Origin: Marivita cryptomonadis | GTDB taxonomy: Bacteria > Pseudomonadota > Alphaproteobacteria > Rhodobacterales > Rhodobacteraceae | DNA: 64,000 nucleotides | Direction of reading: 5' to 3' | NCBI RefSeq assembly: GCF_002115725.1 | Contig: NZ_JFKD01000015.1 | Coordinates: 1-64,000, forward strand | In this document: one piece after another, positions 16,923-25,053 of the stretch | Position numbering within the stretch: the first letter of the stretch is position 1 | Layout: the number at the start of each line of letters is the position of its first letter | The notes under the pieces: generated by a model | What the model saw: the letters and a program-made list of their open reading frames with translations, nothing else | The model's database searches: none | Told to the model about the DNA's origin: nothing | Program-made: the position numbers and the translations under genes

Positions 16923-17900
16923 TTACCCTTCTCCGAACTGATCGAGCGCGTGCAGGAACACAGCGCGGTCCACGTTGCCGCCGGAGATGGTGCAGATGAC
17001 AGTGTCAGCGTCGATTTGATCGCCGTGATAGAGCGCAGCAGCCAGCGCCACCGCGCCACCCGGTTCTGCAACCAGTTTGAGCCGGGCAAAGGCTTGCGAC
17101 ATTGCTTTCTGTGCCTCTTCGTCGGTCACCACGATGCCCGGACCACAAAGGCGGTGCATGATGGGAAACGTCATGTTCCCCGGTTGCGGGGTGACGATTG
17201 CATCGCAGAGACCATTCGCGCTGCCGGTGTTTCGTTCGATCTGTCCCGACGCCAAGGACCGCGTCACGTCATCAAACCCTTCCGGTTCCGCAGGGCGCAC
17301 GCGCATGCCTGGAGCATGTGCCTCTAACGCCAGCGCGATGCCGGAAGTCAGACCACCACCACCACAGCAGACAATGACGTCGGCCTCGGTCACGCCCAAC
17401 TCCGCCGCCTGTGTCGCGATCTCAAGTCCACAGGTGCCTTGCCCCGCGATCACTTCGGGTTCATCGAAGGGGCGGATCAGGGTCAATCCACGGTCATCGG
17501 ACAACTTGGTGCCAATGGCATCCCGGTCTTCGGTTGCCCGGTCATAAAGTACCACTTCGGCTCCGAGGGCGCGGGTGTTGTCGATCTTCATCTTTGGGGC
17601 ATCTGACGGCATGATGATCACCGCGCTTGCACCAAATTGCTTTGCCGCCAAAGCAACGCCCTGCGCATGGTTGCCCGAAGAGTAGGCGATCACGCCGTTC
17701 CTGCGCTGCGCGTCAGAAAGGGCCGACACGGCAGATCGGGCGCCGCGGTATTTGAAACTCCCGGTGTGTTGCAGGCACTCTGCCTTGACCAGCACCCGCC
17801 GCCCGGCGATCTCGTCCAGAAAGGGCGAAGACAAGAGCGGCGTGATCCGCGCGTGACCTTTCAGGCGACCCGCTGCCGCTTCAATGCGTTGAATGTCCAT
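16923..17900 (-). CDS. Threonine/serine dehydratase-like PLP enzyme
   Basis: The 325-residue fold-type II PLP enzyme has the Schiff-base lysine in GSFKYRGA (about residue 50), the substrate-binding SSGNHAQGVALAAK (about 74-87) and the phosphate-binding CCGGGGLTSG (about 177-186). It lacks the C-terminal ACT-like regulatory domains of biosynthetic IlvA. It is therefore a catabolic-type threonine/serine deaminase or threo-3-hydroxyaspartate ammonia-lyase relative. It lies in the minus-strand unit HAD, hydrolase, this gene, PcaD-like hydrolase. Confidence 0.85.
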   Translation of the reverse strand: MDIQRIEAAAGRLKGHARITPLLSSPFLDEIAGRRVLVKAECLQHTGSFKYRGARSAVSALSDAQRRNGVIAYSSGNHAQGVALAAKQFGASAVIIMPSDAPKMKIDNTRALGAEVVLYDRATEDRDAIGTKLSDDRGLTLIRPFDEPEVIAGQGTCGLEIATQAAELGVTEADVIVCCGGGGLTSGIALALEAHAPGMRVRPAEPEGFDDVTRSLASGQIERNTGSANGLCDAIVTPQPGNMTFPIMHRLCGPGIVVTDEEAQKAMSQAFARLKLVAEPGGAVALAAALYHGDQIDADTVICTISGGNVDRAVFLHALDQFGEG

Positions 17901-17903
17901 AGC

Positions 17904-18725
17904 TTACCTCAGCATATCCAGCCAACGCCACAGGGCGTTCAGGCTTTGGGGTTCGTCAAGAAAGGGGATGTGGCCACGGTCCGGTACGTCGACAGCGATC
18001 ATGTCGGGCCGGCGGCGTTTCATTTCGGCGAAGGTTTCGGGCGAAAGCAGGTCGGAATTCGCGCCCCTTATACAAGCAAGCGGCAATCCTGACATCGCAT
18101 CGAAAAGTGGCCAGAGATCCGGCATCGGTTGCGCCCCGCCCTCTAGCACCGCGTCGCGAAGGCGGGGGTCGTAAGTCAGCTCCAGCCCGTTTTCAGTTTC
18201 GTTGAACAGGATCTGAGCTTCGCGCAGCCAACGGTCTGGAGGCACGTTCTGGAAAGCGATCAGCACACGGGCGCGGGCTTCGGCCATTTCTGCATGGGTT
18301 TTCAGAACCGGCGGTCGGCCAAGGTAATCCTTGATCACCTCAAGCCCCTGTGGCGCGATCTCGGGGCCGATGTCGTTGAGTGCCACTCCCAGCAGCCGAT
18401 CCTTGGCCGTGGCGGCCAGAACCATTGCGATCAAACCGCCGCGTGACGTGCCCAGCACGGCCGCTTTTTCCAGCCCCAGATAATCCAACAATTCGATGGC
18501 ATCGCGCCCTTCGACGGGGATTTGATAAGTGGTCGGTTCGCCCCAATCGGACTGGCCTCGGCCGCGATAATCCAGACGGATCAGGCGCACACCTTCAAGA
18601 TGCGGGGCCACGAATTCGAAATCGCGCCCATCACGGGTGAGGCCGGCCAGACACAGCAACGGCAGACCGTCGCCCTCGTCCGTGTAGTGTAGAGACAATC
18701 CGTCGGACGTTGTGAAACGGGGCAT
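17904..18725 (-). CDS. Alpha/beta hydrolase
   Basis: The 273-residue hydrolase has LDYRGRGQSDWG, the nucleophile elbow LGTSRGGLIAMVLA (Ser near 94), and a late His in VPDRGHIPFLDEP (near 253). The fold is that of esterases, lactonases and haloalkane dehalogenase relatives; substrate is not readable. Its start overlaps the stop of the HAD gene by one base (TGATG), and it ends 3 bases before the dehydratase start, so the genes are co-transcribed. Confidence 0.86.
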   Translation of the reverse strand: MPRFTTSDGLSLHYTDEGDGLPLLCLAGLTRDGRDFEFVAPHLEGVRLIRLDYRGRGQSDWGEPTTYQIPVEGRDAIELLDYLGLEKAAVLGTSRGGLIAMVLAATAKDRLLGVALNDIGPEIAPQGLEVIKDYLGRPPVLKTHAEMAEARARVLIAFQNVPPDRWLREAQILFNETENGLELTYDPRLRDAVLEGGAQPMPDLWPLFDAMSGLPLACIRGANSDLLSPETFAEMKRRRPDMIAVDVPDRGHIPFLDEPQSLNALWRWLDMLR

Positions 18726-19402
18726 CAGGCCAGCTCCGGGATAGTGGACAGATCAGACAATATGTGGGCAGGGCGATGCGGCAGACGGTCCACAGGATCA
18801 CCCGCGCGATTGACCCAAACTGTCTGGAAACCATATCCCGTGGCCCCGGCTATGTCCCATCCGTTCGAGGACACGAAGAGCACGTCCTTCGTGCCGCAAC
18901 CGAACCGCGTGCCCACCATGTCATAGACCAACGATGAGGGTTTGAAGATACTGACATCTTCGACCGACAGAACCGCGTCAAGGAATTCGCCGATCCCGGC
19001 GCTGTCCACCGCACCTTCCAGCATGTCTTTGCTGCCGTTCGAAAGGATCGCGCATTGTTTTCCAGCGGCTTTCAATTGGGCCAGCATAACCGGCACTTCG
19101 CGATACGCGGCAAGCTCCCAATAAAGTGCCAGCAGACGTTCGCGCAGTTCAGGATCGTCGATCAGACCGACCTTCTCCATTGCCCAATCCAGACCGTCTT
19201 TCGTGACCTCCCAGAACGGTGTGTATTCGCCCGTGATGGTGCGGAGCCACGTGTATTGTAACTGTTTCAGCCGCCAGTGTTCGGCCAGTTGTGGCCAGAC
19301 CGCTTTGAGCGCATCGCGCCCTGGTTCATCGGCTGCAACACGTGCCGCAGCCGCCACATCAAACAGCGTCCCATACGCGTCGAACACACAGACCTGCGCC
19401 AT
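18725..19402 (-). CDS. Haloacid dehalogenase type II (HAD superfamily)
   Basis: The 225-residue HAD protein has the nucleophile Asp in VFDAYGTLFDV (near residue 8), the Ser/Thr motif ILSNGSKDML, a lysine in VEDVSIFKPSSLVYDM and the final acidic motif FVSSNGWDIAGATGYGF. This Ser-Ser-Asn-Gly-Trp-Asp pattern is characteristic of L-2-haloacid dehalogenases, which hydrolyse 2-halo acids to D-2-hydroxy acids. ATG 19402 gives the canonical N-terminus. It is the first gene of the operon running to the PcaD-like hydrolase. Confidence 0.88.
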   Translation of the reverse strand: MAQVCVFDAYGTLFDVAAAARVAADEPGRDALKAVWPQLAEHWRLKQLQYTWLRTITGEYTPFWEVTKDGLDWAMEKVGLIDDPELRERLLALYWELAAYREVPVMLAQLKAAGKQCAILSNGSKDMLEGAVDSAGIGEFLDAVLSVEDVSIFKPSSLVYDMVGTRFGCGTKDVLFVSSNGWDIAGATGYGFQTVWVNRAGDPVDRLPHRPAHILSDLSTIPELA

Positions 19403-19477
19403 GATCGGAGCCTCCCGTCCTCGTCTTGGCCGCAACGTGTCAGATCACGACGGGGGAGGGAAGCTCTGTTTCAATGG

Positions 19478-20053
19478 TCAGAAATCTGCGCTTGTCCAAG
19501 CAACCCGATCTCCGTTGCGCCGCAGCGGGATAACCGGTCGATATATCCTCTGGTATGATCTGGGATGATAGTCGCAGACCAACGTGTCGCTGGCGTCTTT
19601 GATGAACAAGTAGGCGCCGTTTCTGTGTTGCCATGCCACACCGCCATAGCTTGCGATCGTCATCGCGGTGATATGGTTGTTGGCAGACCAGAAGCCATAA
19701 TCGTCCGTGCCATATATCCCGCCACGTACCGCTTCCGGTTCATCCTGCTTCGCCTCGGCAACCAACCCGCCCACGTAATCGTCCACCGCTGCTTTGATGA
19801 TACCGGTCACGGAGGCTGGGACAGCAAGAATCCAGCCAGCCATAGCCCCAGCCGCACCAACGCCATAGATGAACGCGTCCGCCGCATCCGGGCCATTGCC
19901 GGTGACCGCCCAGACAACGGGTTGGACCACAAGCCCGGCAGCGCCACCGCGAGACAGTCCGCCCGCCATACTGATCCTGCCTTCGATGGCATATTCCACG
20001 GAAAATGCAGCGACTGTAACGGCAGCATTTGTTGTGGAGTTTTCTCCAGTCAT
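19478..20053 (-). CDS. Protein of unknown function, glycine/alanine-rich N-terminal half
   Basis: The 191-residue protein is not recognised. Residues 28-100 are rich in Gly, Ala and Val with small-residue patterns (GGLSRGGAAGL, GVGAAGAMAGWILAVPASVTG) that could insert in or associate with membranes. The C-terminal 90 residues are polar and aromatic, with YGFWSANNHITAM, YDYHP-like and RSYQRIYRP segments. There is no clear signal peptide. The gene is monocistronic, flanked by a 360-base gap with little else, and starts without a strong ribosome site. Confidence 0.6.
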   Translation of the reverse strand: MTGENSTTNAAVTVAAFSVEYAIEGRISMAGGLSRGGAAGLVVQPVVWAVTGNGPDAADAFIYGVGAAGAMAGWILAVPASVTGIIKAAVDDYVGGLVAEAKQDEPEAVRGGIYGTDDYGFWSANNHITAMTIASYGGVAWQHRNGAYLFIKDASDTLVCDYHPRSYQRIYRPVIPLRRNGDRVAWTSADF

Positions 20054-20344
20054 AAATCACCCCTCTTACAAGGCGGCACAAACCGGATGCTGAATCGCAC
20101 AGGCCATCCAAGTAGGCCGTTTATTGAAATCGAAAGCTTCGGCGGAAATGTCAGGCCGAGCTTAGGTGTATGATCTCACAGTCCAAGCGAGTCGGGCAAG
20201 TCGTTGTATGAGCTTTGACGCGTGGGCGCGCGCGCCAGAAAACCATGCTTTGAGACTGCTGCAAAATCCTGAGCATCGCAGCGGCACCCAAGGATGTTCG
20301 TTCAAAACTTTTTGGGTTGTCGATATTGCAAAAGCCGGCAACCG
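20054..20344. other. Intergenic region without recognised gene
   Basis: This stretch between the unknown 191-residue gene and the rpsU terminator holds short open frames on both strands but none with a ribosome site, protein-like composition or known motif. It presumably contains the promoter of the minus-strand gene at 20053. Confidence 0.5.
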
Positions 20345-20380
20345 CAAAAACAAACCCCCGAAAGCGCGGGGCTCCGGGGG
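20345..20380 (-). terminator. rpsU Rho-independent terminator
   Basis: On the minus strand CCCCCG and CGGGGG pair around a GC-rich loop and are followed by TTTGTTTTT. It lies about 30 bases after the rpsU stop. Confidence 0.85.
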
Positions 20381-20413
20381 CTGTCAAAATCAAAGCGTGT
20401 TGGAAAGAACTGC

Positions 20414-20620
20414 TTAGAGCATACCTTCGCGCTGTGCCTTTTTACGCGCCAGTTTGCGCGCACGGCGGATCGCTTCGGCTTTCTCGCGTGCTTTTTTCTC
20501 GGACGGCTTTTCGAAATGTTGCTTGAGCTTCATTTCACGAAAAACGCCTTCACGCTGCAGCTTTTTCTTCAGAGCGCGGAGCGCCTGATCGACGTTGTTG
20601 TCACGAACACTAACCTGCAT
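20414..20620 (-). CDS. rpsU: 30S ribosomal protein S21
   Basis: The 68-residue basic protein is S21 of the small ribosomal subunit: [33 protein letters not shown] at the start and a Lys/Arg-rich helical tail. S21 aids base-pairing between 16S rRNA and the ribosome-binding site of mRNA. Its own Shine-Dalgarno AGGTGG is partly buried in a small hairpin next to the ATG. It has a good promoter 54-82 bases upstream and its own terminator. Confidence 0.97.
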   Translation of the reverse strand: MQVSVRDNNVDQALRALKKKLQREGVFREMKLKQHFEKPSEKKAREKAEAIRRARKLARKKAQREGML

Positions 20621-20638
20621 GTGGTTTTCACCACCTTT
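20621..20638 (-). promoter_or_regulatory. Hairpin covering the rpsU ribosome-binding site
   Basis: Minus-strand GTGGT-GAAA-ACCAC forms a 5-bp stem capped by a GNRA-type GAAA loop, ending directly at the ATG. The 5' arm overlaps the Shine-Dalgarno AAAGGTGG. It may limit initiation. Confidence 0.5.
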
Positions 20639-20673
20639 CTAAGTTGGATTTGCAAGGATTTGCAGGAGCGCGC

Positions 20674-20702
20674 CGTATAGCAAGCCTTTGACTGTTTGTC
20701 CA
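20674..20702 (-). promoter_or_regulatory. rpsU promoter
   Basis: Minus-strand TGGACA, 17 bases, then TATACG resembles a housekeeping sigma factor promoter, about 54 bases upstream of the rpsU start. Confidence 0.65.
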
Positions 20703-20703
20703 G

Positions 20704-21441
20704 TCACCCGGTTGCCATGCGTTGCTGTGTGGTGTCCTCGTCCAAAGGGTTGGCCGGATGAAGAAAAATCGCAAGCGACAACAGCGCAAAAATACACTCG
20801 TAGACCTCCCACCTGCGGCTTTCGTCTAGAAACGGGATAATCGCCGTCACCGCAAATGCGAATGCTGCGTGATAGCGTCGTGGAACCGGGATGATCATCT
20901 GACGCACCAACCGCTGCACCCACTCAATTCGCGGCCATAGCAGCGGCAGAACGATGAGGTAGGCAAGGATCACGTAGGACAGCACCGGTCCAAAGATCAG
21001 CTCATCCAGCTTGACGTTCCCGATCACCAGATTGTGGAAGGTGAATTCCTGTTGGTCGTTGTTCTGTTGAAAATAGTCGGGGCTGTCAAAGCCCAGAATG
21101 CGTTGACCCCAAGACACTTCTTCACCGCCCGCCCAGACATAGACGAGACCATATAAAACACCAAGAATGACCGCCCCGCGCGGCACCATGCTGCGCGCGC
21201 CCAAGGCACGCCACCAAAGCGCAACACCGCAAAACGCCAAGAGAATGGCTGTGGCAGTCTCGACAGGTGAGTCCTCGGCGCCAAAATAGACGAAGAACAG
21301 GTCGCCTTCTTGTGCGGACGCGATAAACGACGCAACAAGTAGCCCTGTAGCGATCAAAAGAAGTGAAAAATCAGCGGATTGCCGTGTCACGAGTGGTTGA
21401 TTCCTGATCTTGAAGAGCAAGCGAGCGTACAAAGCCGTCAA
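20704..21441 (-). CDS. Conserved inner-membrane protein with EEVSWGQR motif
   Basis: The 245-residue protein has about six hydrophobic segments and a conserved loop AGGEEVSWGQRILGFDSPDYFQQNNDQQEFTFHN (beginning near residue 105) rich in acids and aromatics. Proteins with this E-E-x-S-W-G-Q-R loop are widespread bacterial membrane proteins of unknown function; the paired glutamates look like metal or catalytic residues, which is inference. The start is a TTG at 21441 without a good ribosome site; a GTG at 21390 is an alternative. It ends just before the rpsU promoter. Confidence 0.7.
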   Translation of the reverse strand: MTALYARLLFKIRNQPLVTRQSADFSLLLIATGLLVASFIASAQEGDLFFVYFGAEDSPVETATAILLAFCGVALWWRALGARSMVPRGAVILGVLYGLVYVWAGGEEVSWGQRILGFDSPDYFQQNNDQQEFTFHNLVIGNVKLDELIFGPVLSYVILAYLIVLPLLWPRIEWVQRLVRQMIIPVPRRYHAAFAFAVTAIIPFLDESRRWEVYECIFALLSLAIFLHPANPLDEDTTQQRMATG

Positions 21442-21516
21442 TTATCTCAAGTTTGAAACGCGGCGTAACCCCCTGAAGTTCCGAAGATCATCACGTTTTT
21501 GCGTTTGCAAATAAGA

Positions 21517-21546
21517 GTTCGCCCAAATGGCCCTGTTGGGGCGAAC
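21517..21546. other. Stem-loop of unknown role upstream of coq9
   Basis: GTTCGCCC and GGGCGAAC form an 8-bp stem in the divergent gap. A second imperfect stem (CTAGGCG with CGCCCTAG) follows at 21571-21593. Neither has a T tract, so they are not ordinary terminators. Confidence 0.35.
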
Positions 21547-21630
21547 GTTCAGAATATCGTGTCGCAGTGGCGCTAGGCGGGATGTCGCCCTAGGTTGACA
21601 AGCAACACTGATTGAACCGGAGTGTCATCC

Positions 21631-22323
21631 ATGACCGAAACATCGCGCGATATCGCCACCGAGCTGCTGGACGCGGCGCTCATGCACGTGCCTTTCGATG
21701 GTTGGTCCGAAACCGCCTTCAAGGCAGCCATCGCCGATGTGGATGTGGCCCCTGCTTTGGCGCGTGGGCTGTTCCCGCGTGGCGCAATCGATCTTGCAGC
21801 GGCCTTTCACCGTCGCGGTGATGATGCGATGGTGGCGGCGCTTGCTGCGCGGGACTTGTCCGAACTTCGGTTCCGCGATCAGGTTGCACTGGCCGTGCGA
21901 CTGCGTCTTGAACTGATCGAAGATAAAGAGGCGGTTCGGCGCGGTGTGACACTTTTCGCGCTCCCGATGCATGCGCCCGAGGGGGCCAAGCTGATCTGGG
22001 GTACGGCGGACCGTATTTGGACCGGGCTTGGTGATGGGTCGCGCGACATCAATTGGTACACCAAGAGGGCAACCCTTGCAGGGGTCTATTCGTCCACCGT
22101 GCTTTACTGGCTTGGCGATGATTCGCTCGACAATCAGGCAACTTGGGCCTTCCTTGACCGCCGGATCGACGATGTGATGCAGATCGAAAAGGTCAAAGCG
22201 CAGGTTCGCAAAGCGCCAGGTGTTGCTCGGATGATGAAAGGCGCGGAGGCCGTTCTGTCCCGGATCAAACCACCCAAGCCGCGCCGTGACGATCTGCCCG
22301 GTGGCTGGACCGCCCCAAGATAA
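21631..22323 (+). CDS. coq9: COQ9 family ubiquinone biosynthesis protein
   Basis: The 230-residue protein matches COQ9, a lipid-binding helical protein that presents ubiquinone intermediates to the hydroxylase COQ7 in the ring-modifying complex. Family features are the N-terminal TetR-like helices (LLDAALMHVPFDGWSETAFKAAI), the LFPRGAIDLA segment, and the conserved TADRIWTGLGDGSRDINWYTKRATLAGVYSSTVLYWLGD core near residues 123-165. The ATG at 21631 fits the GGAG upstream; a GTG 9 bases earlier is possible. It lies divergent from the rpsU cluster, a neighbourhood common in alphaproteobacteria. Confidence 0.92.
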   Translation: MTETSRDIATELLDAALMHVPFDGWSETAFKAAIADVDVAPALARGLFPRGAIDLAAAFHRRGDDAMVAALAARDLSELRFRDQVALAVRLRLELIEDKEAVRRGVTLFALPMHAPEGAKLIWGTADRIWTGLGDGSRDINWYTKRATLAGVYSSTVLYWLGDDSLDNQATWAFLDRRIDDVMQIEKVKAQVRKAPGVARMMKGAEAVLSRIKPPKPRRDDLPGGWTAPR

Positions 22324-22329
22324 TCCGAT

Positions 22330-22968
22330 TCAACGGATCGGCTCGAACAGCGCATCTGTCGCGGTGCAATCGCGGATCACATCGCGACCACAAGGGACTG
22401 GCTCCAGTGACTTTGACAGGCAAATCCGCGCTTCCTGAATCCGCCCATCCTTGCAGGTGATCGTGATCATGTCCGGCGCAAGCTGCGGGTTGGCCTTGAT
22501 GAATGCCTCCTCGACCAATTTGGCCGGGAGCCTGACCGCCTTATCCAACTGGCGGAACACTGGGGGACGGACAATTGCGTCGTATGCTTGGCGCGAAAGA
22601 TCGTAGTACCCGGGGGCGGACAACCCTGTGCACACCCCGTGTTTGTTCCACTGGTGCCACGCCAGACCGGACGTGCCCATGATATCCGCCATATCATTGG
22701 TCATGGCCCGCGATGGGTTGCGTTCGACGGTCGGGCAATAGGACGGCCAGCCGCGATGATACTGTGGCCAGAGTCCGTGCAAGACCCAGCCGAAATCAGC
22801 ATTCGCATCGCATTGAGGCGACTGACGCGCATCGCCTTCGATGGCACACCAAGTGGGTGACCAGCTGAGCGACATGACGTAATAATCGAACACTCCAGAG
22901 CGTTCGCCTTTCGCCCATGCCATCGACGCCGTGATCAGCCCTGCCAAGGCCAGCACCAAAACCCGCAT
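22330..22968 (-). CDS. Ribonuclease T2 family endoribonuclease
   Basis: The 212-residue secreted enzyme carries both T2 active-site blocks: CAS1 FGWVLHGLWPQ (near residues 64-74) and CAS2 LAWHQWNKHGVC (near 114-125), each with a catalytic histidine. It cuts RNA through 2',3'-cyclic phosphates in the periplasm. A signal peptide MRVLVLALAGLITASMAWA is cleaved after AWA. Cysteines for disulfides are present (WCAIEG, YCPTV, GVC, ITC, ICLS). ATG 22968 is chosen from the signal peptide and GGAAGAGGC ribosome site. Confidence 0.92.
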   Translation of the reverse strand: MRVLVLALAGLITASMAWAKGERSGVFDYYVMSLSWSPTWCAIEGDARQSPQCDANADFGWVLHGLWPQYHRGWPSYCPTVERNPSRAMTNDMADIMGTSGLAWHQWNKHGVCTGLSAPGYYDLSRQAYDAIVRPPVFRQLDKAVRLPAKLVEEAFIKANPQLAPDMITITCKDGRIQEARICLSKSLEPVPCGRDVIRDCTATDALFEPIR

Positions 22969-23101
22969 TGCCTCTTCCCTCTTTGCCTCTGCGCGACTAT
23001 AAGGCCGCCAAGTTCCCTGACAATGGAAACCGTCCCGGCAAACCGGGACCTCTTGGACCCGCTCCGAGAGACCGAAAAAGCTTTGCGTAAGGAGACGCGA
23101 G

Positions 23102-23872
23102 ATGGGTAAACCGATCATGGCAAAAGCCACCGCTGTCTGGCTGGTGGATAACACGACACTGACCTTCAAGCAGATCGCCGATTTCACCGGCATGCATGAA
23201 CTTGAGGTACAGGGCATCGCTGACGGTGATGTGGCTGCCGGTGTCAAAGGGTTCGATCCCATCGCCAATAACCAACTTGATACCGACGAGATCAAGAAGG
23301 GCGAAGCCGACCCGATGCGCAAGCTCACGCTCAAGATTTATGCGGCCGCCCAAGGCGAAGAAAAGAGGCGTGGCCCGCGCTATACACCGCTGTCCAAGCG
23401 TCAGGATCGCCCAGCGTCGATCTTGTGGCTGGTCAAGTTCCACCCGGAACTCAGCGACGGTCAGATTTCCAAGCTGGTCGGCACCACCAAGCCCACCATT
23501 CAGGCGATCCGTGAGCGCACGCACTGGAACATTAACAACATCCAGCCGATCGACCCGGTGGCACTTGGACTGTGCAAACAGTCCGAATTGGATGCGGCTG
23601 TTGCCAAAGCTGCGAAAAAGCAAGAAGCGGTGATGACCGACGACGAACGCCGCAAGCTGGTGTCCACAGAACAGAGCCTGGAGATGGACGCTGAACCGCG
23701 TCTGCCGAGCGCGATTGAAGGTCTCGAGACCTTCAGCCTCAGTGGCTCATCGTCCGATAGCGAAGAATCTGGCGGTCGCGAAGATTACGCCGATGCCGAC
23801 AGCTTCTTTAACCTGCCAGACGGCACGCATGATGATGACGATGAGGATGAGGACGACGATCACCGTCGCTAA
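23102..23872 (+). CDS. trcR: Cell cycle transcriptional regulator TrcR (DUF1013)
   Basis: The 256-residue protein matches the DUF1013 family of alphaproteobacteria, named TrcR. It has two HTH-like segments: TALTFKQIADFTGMHELEVQGIADG-type near residues 18-42, and LSDGQISKLVGTTKPTIQAIRERTHWN near 117-143. The PSILWLVKFHPEL linker between them is conserved in the family. The C-terminus is very acidic (a run of Asp/Glu over the last 20 residues), which may mimic nucleic acid or contact RNA polymerase. AAGGAGACGCGAG precedes the ATG. A terminator follows. Confidence 0.85.
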   Translation: MGKPIMAKATAVWLVDNTTLTFKQIADFTGMHELEVQGIADGDVAAGVKGFDPIANNQLDTDEIKKGEADPMRKLTLKIYAAAQGEEKRRGPRYTPLSKRQDRPASILWLVKFHPELSDGQISKLVGTTKPTIQAIRERTHWNINNIQPIDPVALGLCKQSELDAAVAKAAKKQEAVMTDDERRKLVSTEQSLEMDAEPRLPSAIEGLETFSLSGSSSDSEESGGREDYADADSFFNLPDGTHDDDDEDEDDDHRR

Positions 23873-23894
23873 GATCGTCCGGTGCGACAGATTG

Positions 23895-23929
23895 AAAGCC
23901 TGGCCCGCGTTGCGGTGCCGGGCTTTTTC
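23895..23929 (+). terminator. Rho-independent terminator (bidirectional)
   Basis: AAAGCCTGGC and GCCGGGCTTT pair with one wobble, followed by TTCT. It lies 22 bases after the trcR stop and just before the convergent rhodanese stop. Confidence 0.82.
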
Positions 23930-23934
23930 TTGAA

Positions 23935-24318
23935 CTACGATGTCTTTCGCATTTCCTTTGGGGCACCAGTCGCCATGTCGGTTCCCATATATGTCTGGCC
24001 ATCGTCCTTCCATGCCGCGAACCCACCTGCCATATGGGCGATCCGGTCTTCCCCGGCCGCAAGGCACAGCTTGGCCACCCGAGCCGAGCGGACACCTGAT
24101 CCACAGTGAAACACGATCTGTTTCTTGGACTGGTCCGGCATATGGTTCGGCTGGAAAGCTTGCATCGGGGCCAGCAGCGCTCCGTTGATCCGCTCAAGCG
24201 CAAATTCCTGCGGCGTGCGCACGTCGATCAAGACGATCCTGTCTTCGCTGAAAGCGGCTGCCACTTCGGATGGCGTCCAGTGTTCAAGGGTGCCGTGTTC
24301 CGTCTTTTCAATGTCCAT
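23935..24318 (-). CDS. Rhodanese-like domain protein
   Basis: The 127-residue single-domain rhodanese has the active-site loop FHCGSGVRS with Cys near residue 77, after VLIDVRTPQEFALERINGA. Such proteins carry a persulfide on the cysteine and move sulfur between acceptors. The Cys-Gly-Ser-Gly-Val-Arg loop is that of active sulfurtransferases. ATG 24318 follows AGGAGAGTACT. A link to the sulfur-sensing regulator at 12 kb is possible but not shown. Confidence 0.88.
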   Translation of the reverse strand: MDIEKTEHGTLEHWTPSEVAAAFSEDRIVLIDVRTPQEFALERINGALLAPMQAFQPNHMPDQSKKQIVFHCGSGVRSARVAKLCLAAGEDRIAHMAGGFAAWKDDGQTYMGTDMATGAPKEMRKTS

Positions 24319-24423
24319 AGTACTCTCCTGAATGCGCATCGGCATGGACGCAGTCTTGCCGTAAGCGCTGTGTCGAAGCGAGAATTTTAGCCGTGTGGTG
24401 TGCAGCAGAGCGGAAGGCCTGGC

Positions 24424-25017
24424 CTAAATCGGCTTGCGCGCGTTCATGGCGGCCGTGATCGTACCTTCGTCGAGGTAATCCAGCTCTCCCCCAATCGGCA
24501 CACCCTGCGCCAATGAGGTCAGCGCGACACGCCCGTCCAACTGATCGGCGATGTAATGCGCCGTCGTCTGGCCGTCGATCGTGGCATTCAGAGCGAGGAT
24601 CACTTCGGTGATCTCTTCGCTGTCCACACGGGCCGACAGCTTGGGAATGCGCAGCTCGTCCGGACCGATCTGATCCAGCGCCGACAGGGTGCCGCCAAGA
24701 ACGTGATAGCGGCCTTTGAACACGCCAGCCCGTTCCATCGCCCAGAGGTCTGACACATCTTCGACCACGCAGAGCAAACCGTTGTTGCGCTGGTTGTCCT
24801 GACAGATGTCGCAGATGTCTTGCGTACCGATATTGCCGCAATTCAGGCATTCGCGCGCGTCTCGAGCGACGCGTGTCATCAACTCGGCCAACGGCCCCAT
24901 CAAGAGTCCGCGCTTGCGGATCATATGCAGAACGGCGCGGCGAGCCGACCGGGGGCCAAGCCCCGGCAGGCGCGCCATCATCGCAATGAGCGCTTCTATG
25001 TCGCCGCCGTCACGCAT
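24424..25017 (-). CDS. recR: Recombination protein RecR
   Basis: The 197-residue protein is RecR, which with RecF/RecO loads RecA at gaps. It has the helix-hairpin-helix [16 protein letters not shown] near residues 17-32, the four-cysteine zinc finger [16 protein letters not shown] near 57-72 and a Toprim domain ([17 protein letters not shown] onward). ATG 25017 is preferred to a TTG one codon earlier. It is the last gene of the dnaX, membrane protein, ybaB, recR cluster. Confidence 0.96.
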   Translation of the reverse strand: MRDGGDIEALIAMMARLPGLGPRSARRAVLHMIRKRGLLMGPLAELMTRVARDARECLNCGNIGTQDICDICQDNQRNNGLLCVVEDVSDLWAMERAGVFKGRYHVLGGTLSALDQIGPDELRIPKLSARVDSEEITEVILALNATIDGQTTAHYIADQLDGRVALTSLAQGVPIGGELDYLDEGTITAAMNARKPI

Positions 25018-25053
25018 CAAATCACTGTCATCTCCGGGCGTTGAAGTGCACCG

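Noticed and set aside
15044..16999. Long plus-strand frame across the MFS and PcaD-like genes
   Set aside because: It spans two clear minus-strand genes and the gap between them; its composition is that of an antisense GC-skew artefact.
20166..20417. 83-residue frame in the gap before the rpsU terminator
   Set aside because: It runs through the rpsU terminator and has no ribosome site or protein-like pattern.
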